64,000 bases of DNA, from positions 2,418,001-2,482,000 of the forward strand of contig NZ_CP053015.1 of assembly GCF_012979535.1 (NCBI RefSeq). The letters run 5' to 3'. Positions 46,150 to 55,958 of this stretch are shown in pieces. Under the pieces are notes generated by a model. It was not told the DNA's origin. It worked only from the letters and a program-made list of their open reading frames with translations, and did not search any database. The number at the start of each line of letters is the position of its first letter. Positions within the stretch are counted from its first letter, which is position 1. A program made the position numbers and the translations under genes. This stretch comes from Sphingomonas lacunae (GTDB taxonomy: Bacteria; Pseudomonadota; Alphaproteobacteria; Sphingomonadales; Sphingomonadaceae).

Positions 46150-46943
46150 GCCAATCGACTGCCGAAGCCGGACGGGTCCTGCCGCTCAAAGGCATTCACA
46201 ATTTCCGTGATTATGGCGGCTATGCCCTGCCGGGTGGAGGCCGCCTGAAGACCGGCCTGTTGTGGCGTTCGGCGCAGCATCGCGATGCCACGGACGAGGA
46301 TTTGGCTGCTGTCCAGTCGCTCGGACTTGGCGCGATCATTGATTTGCGTGGTGAAAGCGAACGGGCCGACCACCCGTGCCGGCGAGCACCCGATTTTTCG
46401 ACACCGGTCTATTTCGGGCCGGGAGAGACGGCTGGCAGTGCCACAGCGCCACATCTGGCAGCAGCGCAGGCGGCGATCACCGGCGAGGATGCGGCCGAGG
46501 CGCTGAAGTTCAGCTATGTCGGGATGCCCTGGCGCGACAATCTGTTGGTGGCTTTCCGCCATTATTTCGATGAGGTTGAAAAGGGGCATCCGACGCTGGT
46601 GCATTGTTTCGCTGGCAAGGACCGCACGGGTGTGATCGTCGCCCTGTTGCACCGCCTGCTCGGTGTCCATGAGGATGATGTGCTGGCTGACTATATGCTG
46701 ACCAATGTCGCCGGCAAGGTGGACGAGCGCATCGCTGCCGGTGCCGAGCATATTCGCAGCCGTTATGGAGCTGGTATCACTGATGCGGGCATCCGCGCCT
46801 TGATGGAGGTGCGAGAGGATTATCTCGCCGCCGCTTTTGACGTGATCAGCGAAAGGTACGGCTCTGTTGGCCGATATGCTCACGAGGTTTTGGGCATTGA
46901 CGATTTCCGGATTGCGCGATTGAGAGAGCAATACACCGTCTAA
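46146..46943 (+). CDS. Tyrosine-protein-phosphatase-like protein
   Basis: A 265-residue protein with the P-loop HCFAGKDRTG (Cys154, Arg160), the signature of the bacterial Tyr/dual-specificity and phosphoinositide-like phosphatases related to Mycobacterium PtpB, which also has the early NFRDYGGY and LLWRSA blocks seen at about residues 19-42. The start is a TTG overlapping the racemase stop (TTGA); no in-frame ATG lies before residue 100. Translational coupling to the racemase is likely, but a role in lipid catabolism is unknown. Confidence 0.88.
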   Translation: MSQSTAEAGRVLPLKGIHNFRDYGGYALPGGGRLKTGLLWRSAQHRDATDEDLAAVQSLGLGAIIDLRGESERADHPCRRAPDFSTPVYFGPGETAGSATAPHLAAAQAAITGEDAAEALKFSYVGMPWRDNLLVAFRHYFDEVEKGHPTLVHCFAGKDRTGVIVALLHRLLGVHEDDVLADYMLTNVAGKVDERIAAGAEHIRSRYGAGITDAGIRALMEVREDYLAAAFDVISERYGSVGRYAHEVLGIDDFRIARLREQYTV

Positions 46944-46951
46944 CAATCTGG

Positions 46952-46967
46952 AAAATGGCGCCATTTT
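46952..46967. repeat. Perfect 16-base palindrome
   Basis: AAAATGGCGCCATTTT, fully self-complementary, starts nine bases after the phosphatase stop. Folded with a GCGC loop it would give a 6-bp stem with A and T flanks, a weak bidirectional terminator at best; it could equally be a protein-binding site for the nuclease gene at 47012. Confidence 0.45.
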
Positions 46968-47011
46968 GAATGGTTGGTGGTTGCGAAACCAAGTGACACA
47001 AGGGCGTGTCA

Positions 47012-47752
47012 ATGGTGGGGGTGCATGCACCCGCCATGCTCAAACATCTGTTCGCCATTCTCTTCCTCATCAGCCCTGTGGCAGCGTCGGCGCAGGTCAT
47101 CGCCGGACAGGCCGAGATCATCGACGGAGACACATTGCATGTCGCCGGGGAGCGCATCCGGTTGCATGGCATTGATGCCCCGGAGAGCCAGCAGCAGTGC
47201 CAGCGAGCCGGTGCCAATTGGGCATGTGGCGAGGAATCGACCCGGCAACTGGAGGCGCTCGTCGGGGAGCGGTCAGTGCGCTGTGAAGCGCGCGACGTGG
47301 ACCGTTACGGTCGAACGGTGGCGGTGTGTCGCGCCGGGTCGCTCGATCTCGGTCAGGCCATGGTCCAGACAGGCATGGCGGTGGCCTTTACCCGATATTC
47401 GACCGACTATGTGGCTGACGAACAGGGTGCCCGTGCCGGAACGCGGGGTCTGTGGGCGTCAAGTTTCGTCAACCCGTCGCAGTACAGGGCGGAAAACCGG
47501 GGAGGCGGCGGGGCTGTTGCAAGAGGCGGCAATACCGCGCTCAGGACTGCGCCAACGACCAACACCCGGCCAGCTATCGCGACACGCTCACCGTCGGGGA
47601 CCTGCCTGATCAAGGGCAATATCAACCGACGCGGCGAGTATATCTATCATATGCCGGGTATGCCCTACTATGATGTAACTCGGGCGGAGCGCATGTTCTG
47701 CAGCGAGGCAGAGGCACAGTCGGCCGGATTTCGCCGCGCCATCGTGCGCTGA
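47012..47752 (+). CDS. Secreted thermonuclease-family protein with C-terminal Cys-rich domain
   Basis: A 246-residue exported nuclease. A signal peptide (LKHLFAILFLISPVAASA) precedes a staphylococcal-nuclease-like domain with IRLHGIDAPES (Arg and Glu of the active site) and DRYGRTVAVC (the second Arg). After a Gly/Ala/Asn linker comes a domain with CLIKGNINRRGEYIYHMPGM and MFCSEAEAQSAGFRRA, typical of nuclease-associated 'sunset' domains. ATG 47012 has AAGGG seven bases upstream; the ATG at 47036 would give a shorter signal peptide. The likely substrate is extracellular or periplasmic nucleic acid. Confidence 0.88.
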   Translation: MVGVHAPAMLKHLFAILFLISPVAASAQVIAGQAEIIDGDTLHVAGERIRLHGIDAPESQQQCQRAGANWACGEESTRQLEALVGERSVRCEARDVDRYGRTVAVCRAGSLDLGQAMVQTGMAVAFTRYSTDYVADEQGARAGTRGLWASSFVNPSQYRAENRGGGGAVARGGNTALRTAPTTNTRPAIATRSPSGTCLIKGNINRRGEYIYHMPGMPYYDVTRAERMFCSEAEAQSAGFRRAIVR

Positions 47753-47887
47753 TCGGCAGACCGTTGCCTGTCAGGCGTGGCAGGCCGCCAACTCTAGTGC
47801 AAAAACCCTATCGCACTTTCCGGCGGCCATGATAGGCTGTCTTTGACGGGTCAGACAACATGGCCCGCAGCTGAGAGAGGATCGGGG

Positions 47888-50005
47888 ATGAAATCGAAGT
47901 TGATGCTGCTCGTCTCTGTGGCGGCGCTGGCGGTGGCCGGCTGCTCAGGCAAGACGGGTGAAGGCGCGCCAATGGTGGATGACGCGCGGCTGAGTGCCGC
48001 AGCGAACCAGCCCGAAAACTGGGTGACGCATGGCGGCACCTATGAGGAACAGCGATTCTCCCGCCTCGACAAGATCAATGCCGAAACGGTCGGTCAGCTC
48101 GGGCTGGCCTGGAGCCACGAATTTGATACGAACCGCGGGCAGGAAGCGACGCCGATCGTCGTCGACGGCGTGCTCTATACGACAACGGCATGGAGCAAGG
48201 TGTTCGCCTTTGACGCCAAGACCGGGCGGCAATTGTGGAGCTATGACCCGCAGGTCCCGGGCGAAAAAGGCTTCAACGCCTGTTGCGACGTGGTCAACCG
48301 CGGCGTGGCCGTGTATGACGGCAAGGTCTTCTTTGGCACGATCGACGGCCGCCTGATAGCCCTTGACGCGGCGACTGGCGAGCCGGTCTGGTCCGAGGTG
48401 ACAGTTGACCAGTCCAAACCTTATACCATCACCGGTGCTCCACGGGTGGTGAAGGGCAAGGTTCTTATCGGCAATGGCGGCGCCGAATATGGTGTGCGCG
48501 GCTATGTCTCAGCTTATGATGCTGACTCCGGCGACCTGGCCTGGCGCTTCTATACTGTGCCCGCCGGCCCGGACGCGCCACCGGACAACGCAGCGTCTGA
48601 CCCGCAGATGGAACGGGCACGAGGGACATGGTTTGGCGATTATGCCCGCTTTGGCGGTGGCGGCACCGTGTGGGACGCCATCGTCTATGATCAGGAATTC
48701 AACCAGATACTGATCGGCGTCGGCAACGGCAGTCCATGGAACCACAAGATCCGTTCGGACGGTCGCGGCGACAATCTGTTCCTTTCTTCGGTGGTTGCGC
48801 TGGATGCTGATACCGGAGCCTACAAGTGGCATTATCAGGGAACGCCCGGGGAAACCTGGGACTTTACCCAGACCCAGCCAATCATCCTCGCTGACCTGAC
48901 CATCGATGGCCAGCCACGCAAGGTGATGATGCAGGCGCCGAAAAACGGCTTTTTCTACGTTATCGACCGGCGTGACGGAAAGCTTGTCTCAGCCAAAAAT
49001 TTCGTTCCGACGACCTGGGCGACCGGCATCGACATGGCGACCGGGCGGCCGATCGAGGCGCCCAATGCGCGCTATACCGATGGCAGCTTCCTTGCCCTGC
49101 CGTCAGCCCTGGGGGCGCATAACTGGCATCCGATGGCCTATAGTCCAGACACTGGCCTCGTTTACCTTCCGGCACAGGAAGTGCCCTTTGCCTACCTCAA
49201 TGACGCCAATTTCGGCGAGGGGCGTGAAGGTGGCTGGAATGTCGGTATCGATTTCCTCGCCAATGGCGTGCCTGAGGATCCCGCCGCTTTCCGGGCGGTT
49301 CGGGCGATGTTGAAGGGGCAATTGATTGCCTGGGACCCAGTGCAGCAAAAGGAACGCTGGCGGGTCCAGTATGACGGGCCTTGGAATGGCGGGGTTCTGG
49401 CCACGCATGGCGGGCTGGTGTTTCAGGGCAATGCCCATGGGCAATTCTCCGCCTTTGATGCCAGTAATGGCCGCAAGCTCTGGTCATTTGAAGCCGGCAC
49501 CGGCATTATCGCGCCGCCAATCAGCTATGCGATAGACGGGGAGCAGTATGTCGCGGTAATGGCTGGTTATGGCGGGGCCTATCCGCTCAGTTCGTCCTTT
49601 GTCGACAATCCGCGACCGATGCCGATGGGCCGTCTGCTCGTGTTCAAACTGGGCGGCAACGCGCCATACAGCATAACGCCGATCGAAAATCCGCCGGCGG
49701 TCATTGTCAATGCCAGCTTTACGCCGGCGCAAGTGCAGCGTGGCATGCAACTTTACGAGAGCAATTGCGGCGTTTGCCATGGACCAGCCGCGATGTCCTC
49801 GGGTGTGCTGCCCGATCTGCGGCGGTCTCAGATGATTACCAGTGCTGATGCGTTCAAGACGGTGGTGATCGATGGATCACTGAAGGACCGGGGGATGGCG
49901 AGCTTTGCCCGTTACATGACCCCGGCCGACGCGGAAGCGGTACGGGCCTATATCGCCGGACGGGCACGGGTCCTGCATCAACGGGAAGCCGGTGGACAGC
50001 GCTGA
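47888..50005 (+). CDS. PQQ-dependent alcohol dehydrogenase with fused cytochrome c, lipoprotein
   Basis: A 705-residue quinohemoprotein. The signal ends in a lipobox (LAVAGC), so the mature protein should be lipid-anchored. The eight-bladed PQQ propeller has the vicinal disulfide Cys132-Cys133 (NACCDVV), and the catalytic base Asp325 in ETWDFTQTQ; Thr327 rather than a second Asp two residues later indicates a calcium, not lanthanide, enzyme. A C-terminal heme c site CGVCH (Cys627, Cys630, His631) passes electrons onward. ATG 47888 with GAGAGAGGATCGGGG upstream was chosen over an open extension. No PQQ synthesis genes are in the window. Confidence 0.94.
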   Translation: MKSKLMLLVSVAALAVAGCSGKTGEGAPMVDDARLSAAANQPENWVTHGGTYEEQRFSRLDKINAETVGQLGLAWSHEFDTNRGQEATPIVVDGVLYTTTAWSKVFAFDAKTGRQLWSYDPQVPGEKGFNACCDVVNRGVAVYDGKVFFGTIDGRLIALDAATGEPVWSEVTVDQSKPYTITGAPRVVKGKVLIGNGGAEYGVRGYVSAYDADSGDLAWRFYTVPAGPDAPPDNAASDPQMERARGTWFGDYARFGGGGTVWDAIVYDQEFNQILIGVGNGSPWNHKIRSDGRGDNLFLSSVVALDADTGAYKWHYQGTPGETWDFTQTQPIILADLTIDGQPRKVMMQAPKNGFFYVIDRRDGKLVSAKNFVPTTWATGIDMATGRPIEAPNARYTDGSFLALPSALGAHNWHPMAYSPDTGLVYLPAQEVPFAYLNDANFGEGREGGWNVGIDFLANGVPEDPAAFRAVRAMLKGQLIAWDPVQQKERWRVQYDGPWNGGVLATHGGLVFQGNAHGQFSAFDASNGRKLWSFEAGTGIIAPPISYAIDGEQYVAVMAGYGGAYPLSSSFVDNPRPMPMGRLLVFKLGGNAPYSITPIENPPAVIVNASFTPAQVQRGMQLYESNCGVCHGPAAMSSGVLPDLRRSQMITSADAFKTVVIDGSLKDRGMASFARYMTPADAEAVRAYIAGRARVLHQREAGGQR

Positions 50006-50028
50006 TCCGGTCACGGCATGAATGGTAG

Positions 50029-50062
50029 GGGCGGTCCCGGCAACGGGGCCGCCCTTGCTTTT
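50029..50062 (+). terminator. Rho-independent terminator after the PQQ dehydrogenase
   Basis: An 11-bp stem, GGGCGGTCCCG (50029-50039) with CGGGGCCGCCC (50044-50054), one T-G wobble, closed by a GCAA tetraloop, then TTGCTTTT. It lies between the convergent dehydrogenase and phosphoglucomutase genes. Confidence 0.9.
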
Positions 50063-50108
50063 GGCAGCAACGGCGCACAGCCTCGCCGACCGGGCTCCCG
50101 CGCCTTGC

Positions 50109-51740
<1,632 letters not shown>

Positions 51741-52009
51741 TCAGCCCATGGCAAGGAGCGGGTAAACAGGACGATAATGCGCGCCGGGGCAGGTCCCATG
51801 CCTTCGCTTGGGTGCCAGCCAACACGCCCATCACCTGTAACGGCACGAGCCGCTAAAGCTTTATGCCCCGCAGTCTTCGTCACAGCGTTCGCGTGTTGGT
51901 GTTAACAGGATGGTAACCGCATTGACTTGACAGGGGGATGCAGCCGCCCAAATGATCCCCCCAGCGGGCGTGTTGGGGCGGTGACGCGGCGCATAAAGCG
52001 GAGTCGAGC

Positions 52010-52999
52010 ATGAGCCTGCCCATTTTGCCGGTCCTGATGGCCTTTGGGGCGCCCATTGATGCGCCGGATGCTTCGCCTGCCGTGAGTTCCGTTCAGCCGG
52101 CGTCTCTGCCCGATGGTGCACCCTTTGTGCTCGTTGCCGATATGTCGCAACTGACCAGCGACACCGTTGTTACCGGCAGCGGCGCGCAATCTCAGCCGGA
52201 TTTGATGACCGGTCCTGTTGAGCAGACCGATGCAGCGCCTTCAGGCGAGGGCCCTGACTCGGATCCCGCGAACGAGGATCTGGTGGTTCAGGCGCGCCAG
52301 CAAGTACCCGGTGATCCGCTGGAAAACATCAATGCCGAAACCTATCAAGTCGTCGCCAAGGTCGATCAGGCAGTTATCGAACCGGTGGCCATGGCGTATC
52401 GCGATGGCCTGCCTCGACAGGTGCGCTCGGCCTTGAGCAATTTCTTTTCCAACTTGCGTGAGCCGGTAGTGGCGCTCAATTATCTTTTGCAGCTCAAACC
52501 CGGCAAGGCGATTGAAACTGTTGCGCGCTTTGCCATCAATTCCACGGTGGGCATTGCCGGATTGATTGACGTGGCGGAGACGCGCGCGTTCAATCTGCCC
52601 TACAGACGCAACGGCTTTGCCAACACGCTGGGCTATTATGGCGTAGGGCAGGGGCCTTTCCTTGTGGTGCCGCTGGTTGGCGCGACGACCTTGCGCGACA
52701 TGATCGGTAGCGGGCTTGACCAGTTGGTGATGCCGCTCGCTGTAGGCCGCCCCTTTACCCATCCGGCCTATGGCCCGGCTGCCTATACAGTCAACTCTCT
52801 GGATTACCGGATCGAATTTGACAGCGATATCGCGAGCTATCGCGAGAGCCCGGACCCTTACTCTGCAATGCGCGATGCCTATCTCAACCGCCGCGAGGCG
52901 GAAATTGATGCGTTGAGAGGCCGTCCGGCGGCTGCAAACGATGCAGCTGCTGTCGCGGACGAAGCGGATCCGGCATTGACCGCAGACAGCGCAAGCTGA
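52010..52999 (+). CDS. mlaA: MlaA family (VacJ) outer-membrane lipid-transport protein, no lipobox
   Basis: A 329-residue homologue of MlaA, which removes misplaced phospholipids from the outer leaflet of the outer membrane. Core blocks are NINAETYQVVAKVDQAVIEPVA, NFFSNLREPVVALNYLLQLKP, RFAINSTVGIAGLIDVA and GYYGVGQGPFLVVPLVGATTLRD. The N-terminus is weakly hydrophobic and has no Cys; I see no Cys in the whole protein, so lipid anchoring is impossible. An Ala/Pro/Asp/Ser-rich region (about 18-95) precedes the core, and an Ala-rich acidic tail ends it. The other Mla genes are not in the window. Confidence 0.9.
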   Translation: MSLPILPVLMAFGAPIDAPDASPAVSSVQPASLPDGAPFVLVADMSQLTSDTVVTGSGAQSQPDLMTGPVEQTDAAPSGEGPDSDPANEDLVVQARQQVPGDPLENINAETYQVVAKVDQAVIEPVAMAYRDGLPRQVRSALSNFFSNLREPVVALNYLLQLKPGKAIETVARFAINSTVGIAGLIDVAETRAFNLPYRRNGFANTLGYYGVGQGPFLVVPLVGATTLRDMIGSGLDQLVMPLAVGRPFTHPAYGPAAYTVNSLDYRIEFDSDIASYRESPDPYSAMRDAYLNRREAEIDALRGRPAAANDAAAVADEADPALTADSAS

Positions 53000-53014
53000 T
53001 CAACCAAGGGAAAA

Positions 53015-53090
53015 TGGTGAGCCCTGCTGGGTTCGAACCAGCGACCTACTGATTAAAAGTCAGTTGCTCTACCGACTGAGCTAAGGGCCC
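53015..53090 (-). tRNA. tRNA-Lys (anticodon TTT)
   Basis: On the minus strand a 76-base cloverleaf starts GGGCCCTTAGCTCAGTCGGT. The acceptor stem GGGCCCT/AGGGCTC pairs with one G-U. The anticodon loop CTTTTAA carries TTT, the T-loop is TTCGAAC, and CCA is encoded at 53017-53015. Confidence 0.97.
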
Positions 53091-53136
53091 CCAGATAGCG
53101 GGGTGACGTCACTATGCGCCGTCCGGTGCGCTCCCC

Positions 53137-53658
53137 CTAGGCGCGCTTGCTTGACGGGTCAACGGGGATTGGCCTGTTGTGGCGGAAAGCCAGTTGGCGC
53201 GTTGTCAGCCCGGTGAGTGGATCACGCCAGGCAGGTACAAGCGACGCGACCGGTGAGACGACAAAGTCACGCTCACGCCAGAGCCTGTGCGGGATGGTGA
53301 GATTGCGCGATTGCCAGCGGCCGCCACTCCACAGAATGATGTCGAGATCAAGTACACGGTTGCCCCACCGTTGGCCGCGACGGCGACCAAATTCCCGTTC
53401 AATCGACTTGAGACCGGCCAGCAGCGCAGGCGGCATCAGGCACGACCGGATCAGGCATGCACTGTTGGCATAGGTGCGTAGGGACGGGCCAACGGGCGCA
53501 CTGGCAATGATTGGGGAACTGGCGAGCAGTGCGACGGCAGGGCCAGAAAGATACGAGCGCGCAGCGGCTATGACCGAAGCGGGCCTGCCGTGGTGACCAT
53601 GCGGACGATTGCTGCCGAGGGCAATAACGTAGAGAAAGGGCGGTCTTGCCGTGTGCAT
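53137..53658 (-). CDS. folK: 6-hydroxymethyl-7,8-dihydropterin pyrophosphokinase
   Basis: A 173-residue HPPK, which transfers pyrophosphate from ATP in folate synthesis. IALGSN is at the N-terminus, and the signature RWGNRVLDLDIILW is followed by IPHRLWRERDFVVSP, containing the ATP/Mg site. The other folate genes are not near. Its ATG (53658-53656) overlaps the ATG of the divergent uracil-DNA glycosylase (53657-53659) inside GCATGC. Confidence 0.94.
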   Translation of the reverse strand: MHTARPPFLYVIALGSNRPHGHHGRPASVIAAARSYLSGPAVALLASSPIIASAPVGPSLRTYANSACLIRSCLMPPALLAGLKSIEREFGRRRGQRWGNRVLDLDIILWSGGRWQSRNLTIPHRLWRERDFVVSPVASLVPAWRDPLTGLTTRQLAFRHNRPIPVDPSSKRA

Positions 53659-54358
53659 GCCAACCGCCTATCGCTTTGATGTGCCCTGTTCCAGTCCCCA
53701 TATCCGCAGTCCTCTCCCGCATCTTGAGCCGACGCATGATTGCCCGCTGTGTCCACGACTGATGGAGTTGAGAGAGGAATTGCGGATTGAATATCCTGAC
53801 TGGTGGAATGCCCCGGTCCCGGCAATGGGCGACCCGGCGGCGTGGCTGGGTATTATAGGCCTGGCGCCGGGCAAGCATGGAGCCAACAGGACTGGCCGGC
53901 CCTTCACCGGGGATTTTGCTGGAGATTTGTTGTTTGCCACACTTGGCAAGTTCGGTTTGCTCGATGGAACCTACCGCAGTGATCCGGCAGATGGCGTGAC
54001 ACTGGTGGGGGCGGTGATCCTCAACAGCGTCAAATGCCTGCCGCCACAAAACAAACCTCTCCCTGAGGAGGTTCGGACTTGCGCGCGTTTTTTCGAGGCC
54101 CAGCGGACAGCTATACCTTCCCTGCGCATTTTCCTGGCGCTGGGGCAAATTGCGCATCAAGCGACCATCCGTGCGGTTGGCGGGCGGCAGGCGGACTATA
54201 AGTTCGGCCATGGCGCGGTGCATCGCTTGCCCGATGGCCGGGTGTTGATCGACAGCTATCATTGCTCCCGCTACAACCAGAACACCGGACGACTGACGGC
54301 TGAAATGTTTGAATCGGTTTTTGCCAAGGCGTGCGGACTCAAGGCTACAACCGACTAG
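53657..54358 (+). CDS. Uracil-DNA glycosylase, family 5 (UdgB-like)
   Basis: A 233-residue Fe-S glycosylase removing uracil and related bases. Four cysteines fit the cluster: two in DCPLCPRL near the start, one in VKCLPPQNK and one in RTCARFF. The pocket loop GLAPGKHGANRTGRPFTGD lacks the Asp/Asn base of family 1, and DSYHCSRYNQNTGRLT is the late family-5 motif. The N-terminus is uncertain: ATG 53657 overlaps the folK start, and a GTG at 53681 would give a length nearer that of homologues. The stop overlaps the convergent rppH stop by four bases. Confidence 0.88.
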   Translation: MPTAYRFDVPCSSPHIRSPLPHLEPTHDCPLCPRLMELREELRIEYPDWWNAPVPAMGDPAAWLGIIGLAPGKHGANRTGRPFTGDFAGDLLFATLGKFGLLDGTYRSDPADGVTLVGAVILNSVKCLPPQNKPLPEEVRTCARFFEAQRTAIPSLRIFLALGQIAHQATIRAVGGRQADYKFGHGAVHRLPDGRVLIDSYHCSRYNQNTGRLTAEMFESVFAKACGLKATTD

Positions 54359-54837
54359 AGATAGGGCAGAAACTCGGCAACGACGTCACGGTATAGCTGA
54401 CGCTTGAATGGGACTATCAGGTCAACCAATTGCTGAGGTTCCACCCATTGCCAGGCACGGAATTCCGGATGGCTGGTGGCAATATTGACGTCGGCATCCT
54501 GACCCAGGAAGCGGAGGAGATACCAGCGCTGGCGTTGCCCGCGATAGCGACCGCCCCACATCCTGCCCATCAGATGATCGGGCAGATCATAGTCGAACAG
54601 GCCATCGCTGCGACGGATCAGGCTGGCGTGATGTTCGGCAATGCCGATTTCCTCTGACAATTCGCGGAAGATGGCAGTATCGGGGTCTTCGCCCGGATCG
54701 ACGCCTCCCTGCGGCATCTGCCAGGCCTCGCTGCTGCTGTCGAGGCGCTGGCCTACAAATACCAGACCGGCGCAGTTGACAAGCATGGCGCCGACACAGG
54801 GACGATAGGGCAAATGGTCAAAGGAGCTGCTGGTCAT
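54355..54837 (-). CDS. rppH: RNA 5'-pyrophosphohydrolase
   Basis: A 160-residue Nudix enzyme that removes pyrophosphate from 5'-triphosphate RNAs and so triggers RNase E decay. The Nudix box is complete at about 44-66 (GGVDPGEDPDTAIFRELSEEIG). MPQGGVDPGE and the late EFRAWQW are RppH-specific. Its ATG overlaps the stop of the upstream esterase gene by four bases. Confidence 0.93.
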   Translation of the reverse strand: MTSSSFDHLPYRPCVGAMLVNCAGLVFVGQRLDSSSEAWQMPQGGVDPGEDPDTAIFRELSEEIGIAEHHASLIRRSDGLFDYDLPDHLMGRMWGGRYRGQRQRWYLLRFLGQDADVNIATSHPEFRAWQWVEPQQLVDLIVPFKRQLYRDVVAEFLPYL

Positions 54838-55805
54838 CCGGTCGCCAATAGCTCGTCAAGCAAGGCGCGGAAAGCCTTGAGAAAACCGTCAATGTCCTGA
54901 ACCGAGGACGGCACTCCCTTGCGCAGGCAGATAAAGCCATGGATATTCCCCTTGGCTTCGCGAAAGACAACGGGCACGCCCGCTTGTGCGAGGGCTGCAA
55001 CATAAGCGCGGCCCTGATCCCTGATTGGATCAAGGCTGGCGGTGACGACCACTGCCGGGGGCATACCGGCCTGATCGAACAGTATGGGACTGGCGCTCTG
55101 GTGGCTGAGGTCCGCCGCATAGCAATCTGCGAACCATTCCATGCCTGCCCGCGTCAACAAATAGCCATCGGCAAACTGTGTATAGCTTGGATGATCGGAA
55201 CCGAGATCGGTTGCGGGATAGATGGGCAACTGAGCGATAACCGGCACAGCTGCCGGCGAATCGCGCAGGGCCATGGCGACCACAATGGTCAGATTGCCCC
55301 CAGCGCTGTCGCCGGAAAGGGTGAGGGCAGTGACGCTGCGGCCGAGCTCCGGCGGGCTCGCTGCAACCCAGCGCGCGGCTGCTTCGCAATCCTCCGGGGC
55401 TGCCGGCCATACATGCTCCGGTGCCAGTCGATAATCGACGGCCACCACCGGCATATCGAGCACCCGGGCCATCTCGGTACAAAAAGGTTCATGTGTTTCC
55501 AGATCGCCGATGACAAAGCCGCCACCATGGAAAAAGACCATTACCGGACCAGGTTGCCGATTTTCGCGAGCGTCATAAAGGCGCAAGGCGATGTCACCGC
55601 CCGGTCCGGGGCACTTGAGATCCCGGATAACTGCCAGCGGCGTCGGTTCGGCGTCGGCGACTGCCCGCATCGCCCGCATCATCTCACGGCCGGCCGGTGC
55701 CGGCAGGTCCTGCATTTTGGGCCCATCCTGGGCATTCAGATAATCGAGGAAGGCGCGCGTATCAGGCCTTACATATGCTGCGGTGTCGGCGGGATTGGTC
55801 ATCAT
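54834..55805 (-). CDS. Alpha/beta hydrolase, hormone-sensitive-lipase-like esterase
   Basis: A 323-residue cytoplasmic esterase. The oxyanion motif is HGGG at 93-96, the nucleophile Ser167 lies in GDSAGG, the acid Asp is in TASLDPIRDQG, and the His is in KGNIHGFICL. Members cleave short acyl or aryl esters; the substrate is unknown. It shares a divergent 150-base region with korA and is co-transcribed with rppH. Confidence 0.92.
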   Translation of the reverse strand: MMTNPADTAAYVRPDTRAFLDYLNAQDGPKMQDLPAPAGREMMRAMRAVADAEPTPLAVIRDLKCPGPGGDIALRLYDARENRQPGPVMVFFHGGGFVIGDLETHEPFCTEMARVLDMPVVAVDYRLAPEHVWPAAPEDCEAAARWVAASPPELGRSVTALTLSGDSAGGNLTIVVAMALRDSPAAVPVIAQLPIYPATDLGSDHPSYTQFADGYLLTRAGMEWFADCYAADLSHQSASPILFDQAGMPPAVVVTASLDPIRDQGRAYVAALAQAGVPVVFREAKGNIHGFICLRKGVPSSVQDIDGFLKAFRALLDELLATG

Positions 55806-55870
55806 GTCTCTCCCTTCGGCCTTTTGACCCTTGTCGAATCATGTCATTATGCGTGTCGCAATTTGCGCGA

Positions 55871-55894
55871 GAGAACAAAATCTATTTGGTTCTC
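55871..55894 (+). promoter_or_regulatory. 24-base inverted repeat upstream of korA
   Basis: Arms GAGAACAAAAT (55871-55881) and ATTTGGTTCTC (55884-55894) are complementary at 10 of 11 positions around CT. The repeat lies 65 bases before the korA ATG and 66 bases before the divergent esterase ATG. It is immediately followed by a 5-bp GCAA-tetraloop hairpin (CCTGC 55894-55898, GCAGG 55903-55907). A dimeric repressor or activator site is likely; I cannot name the regulator. Confidence 0.65.
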
Positions 55895-55958
55895 CTGCGC
55901 AAGCAGGCGTAGGGACAAAACCGAACCACGAGCATAACAGCAGTCAGGAACCTGACGA

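Noticed and set aside
51933..51961. GGGGGAT...ATCCCCC pair upstream of mlaA
   Set aside because: A 7-bp stem with a 15-base loop in GC-rich leader DNA; no T tract and no other support, so it could be chance.
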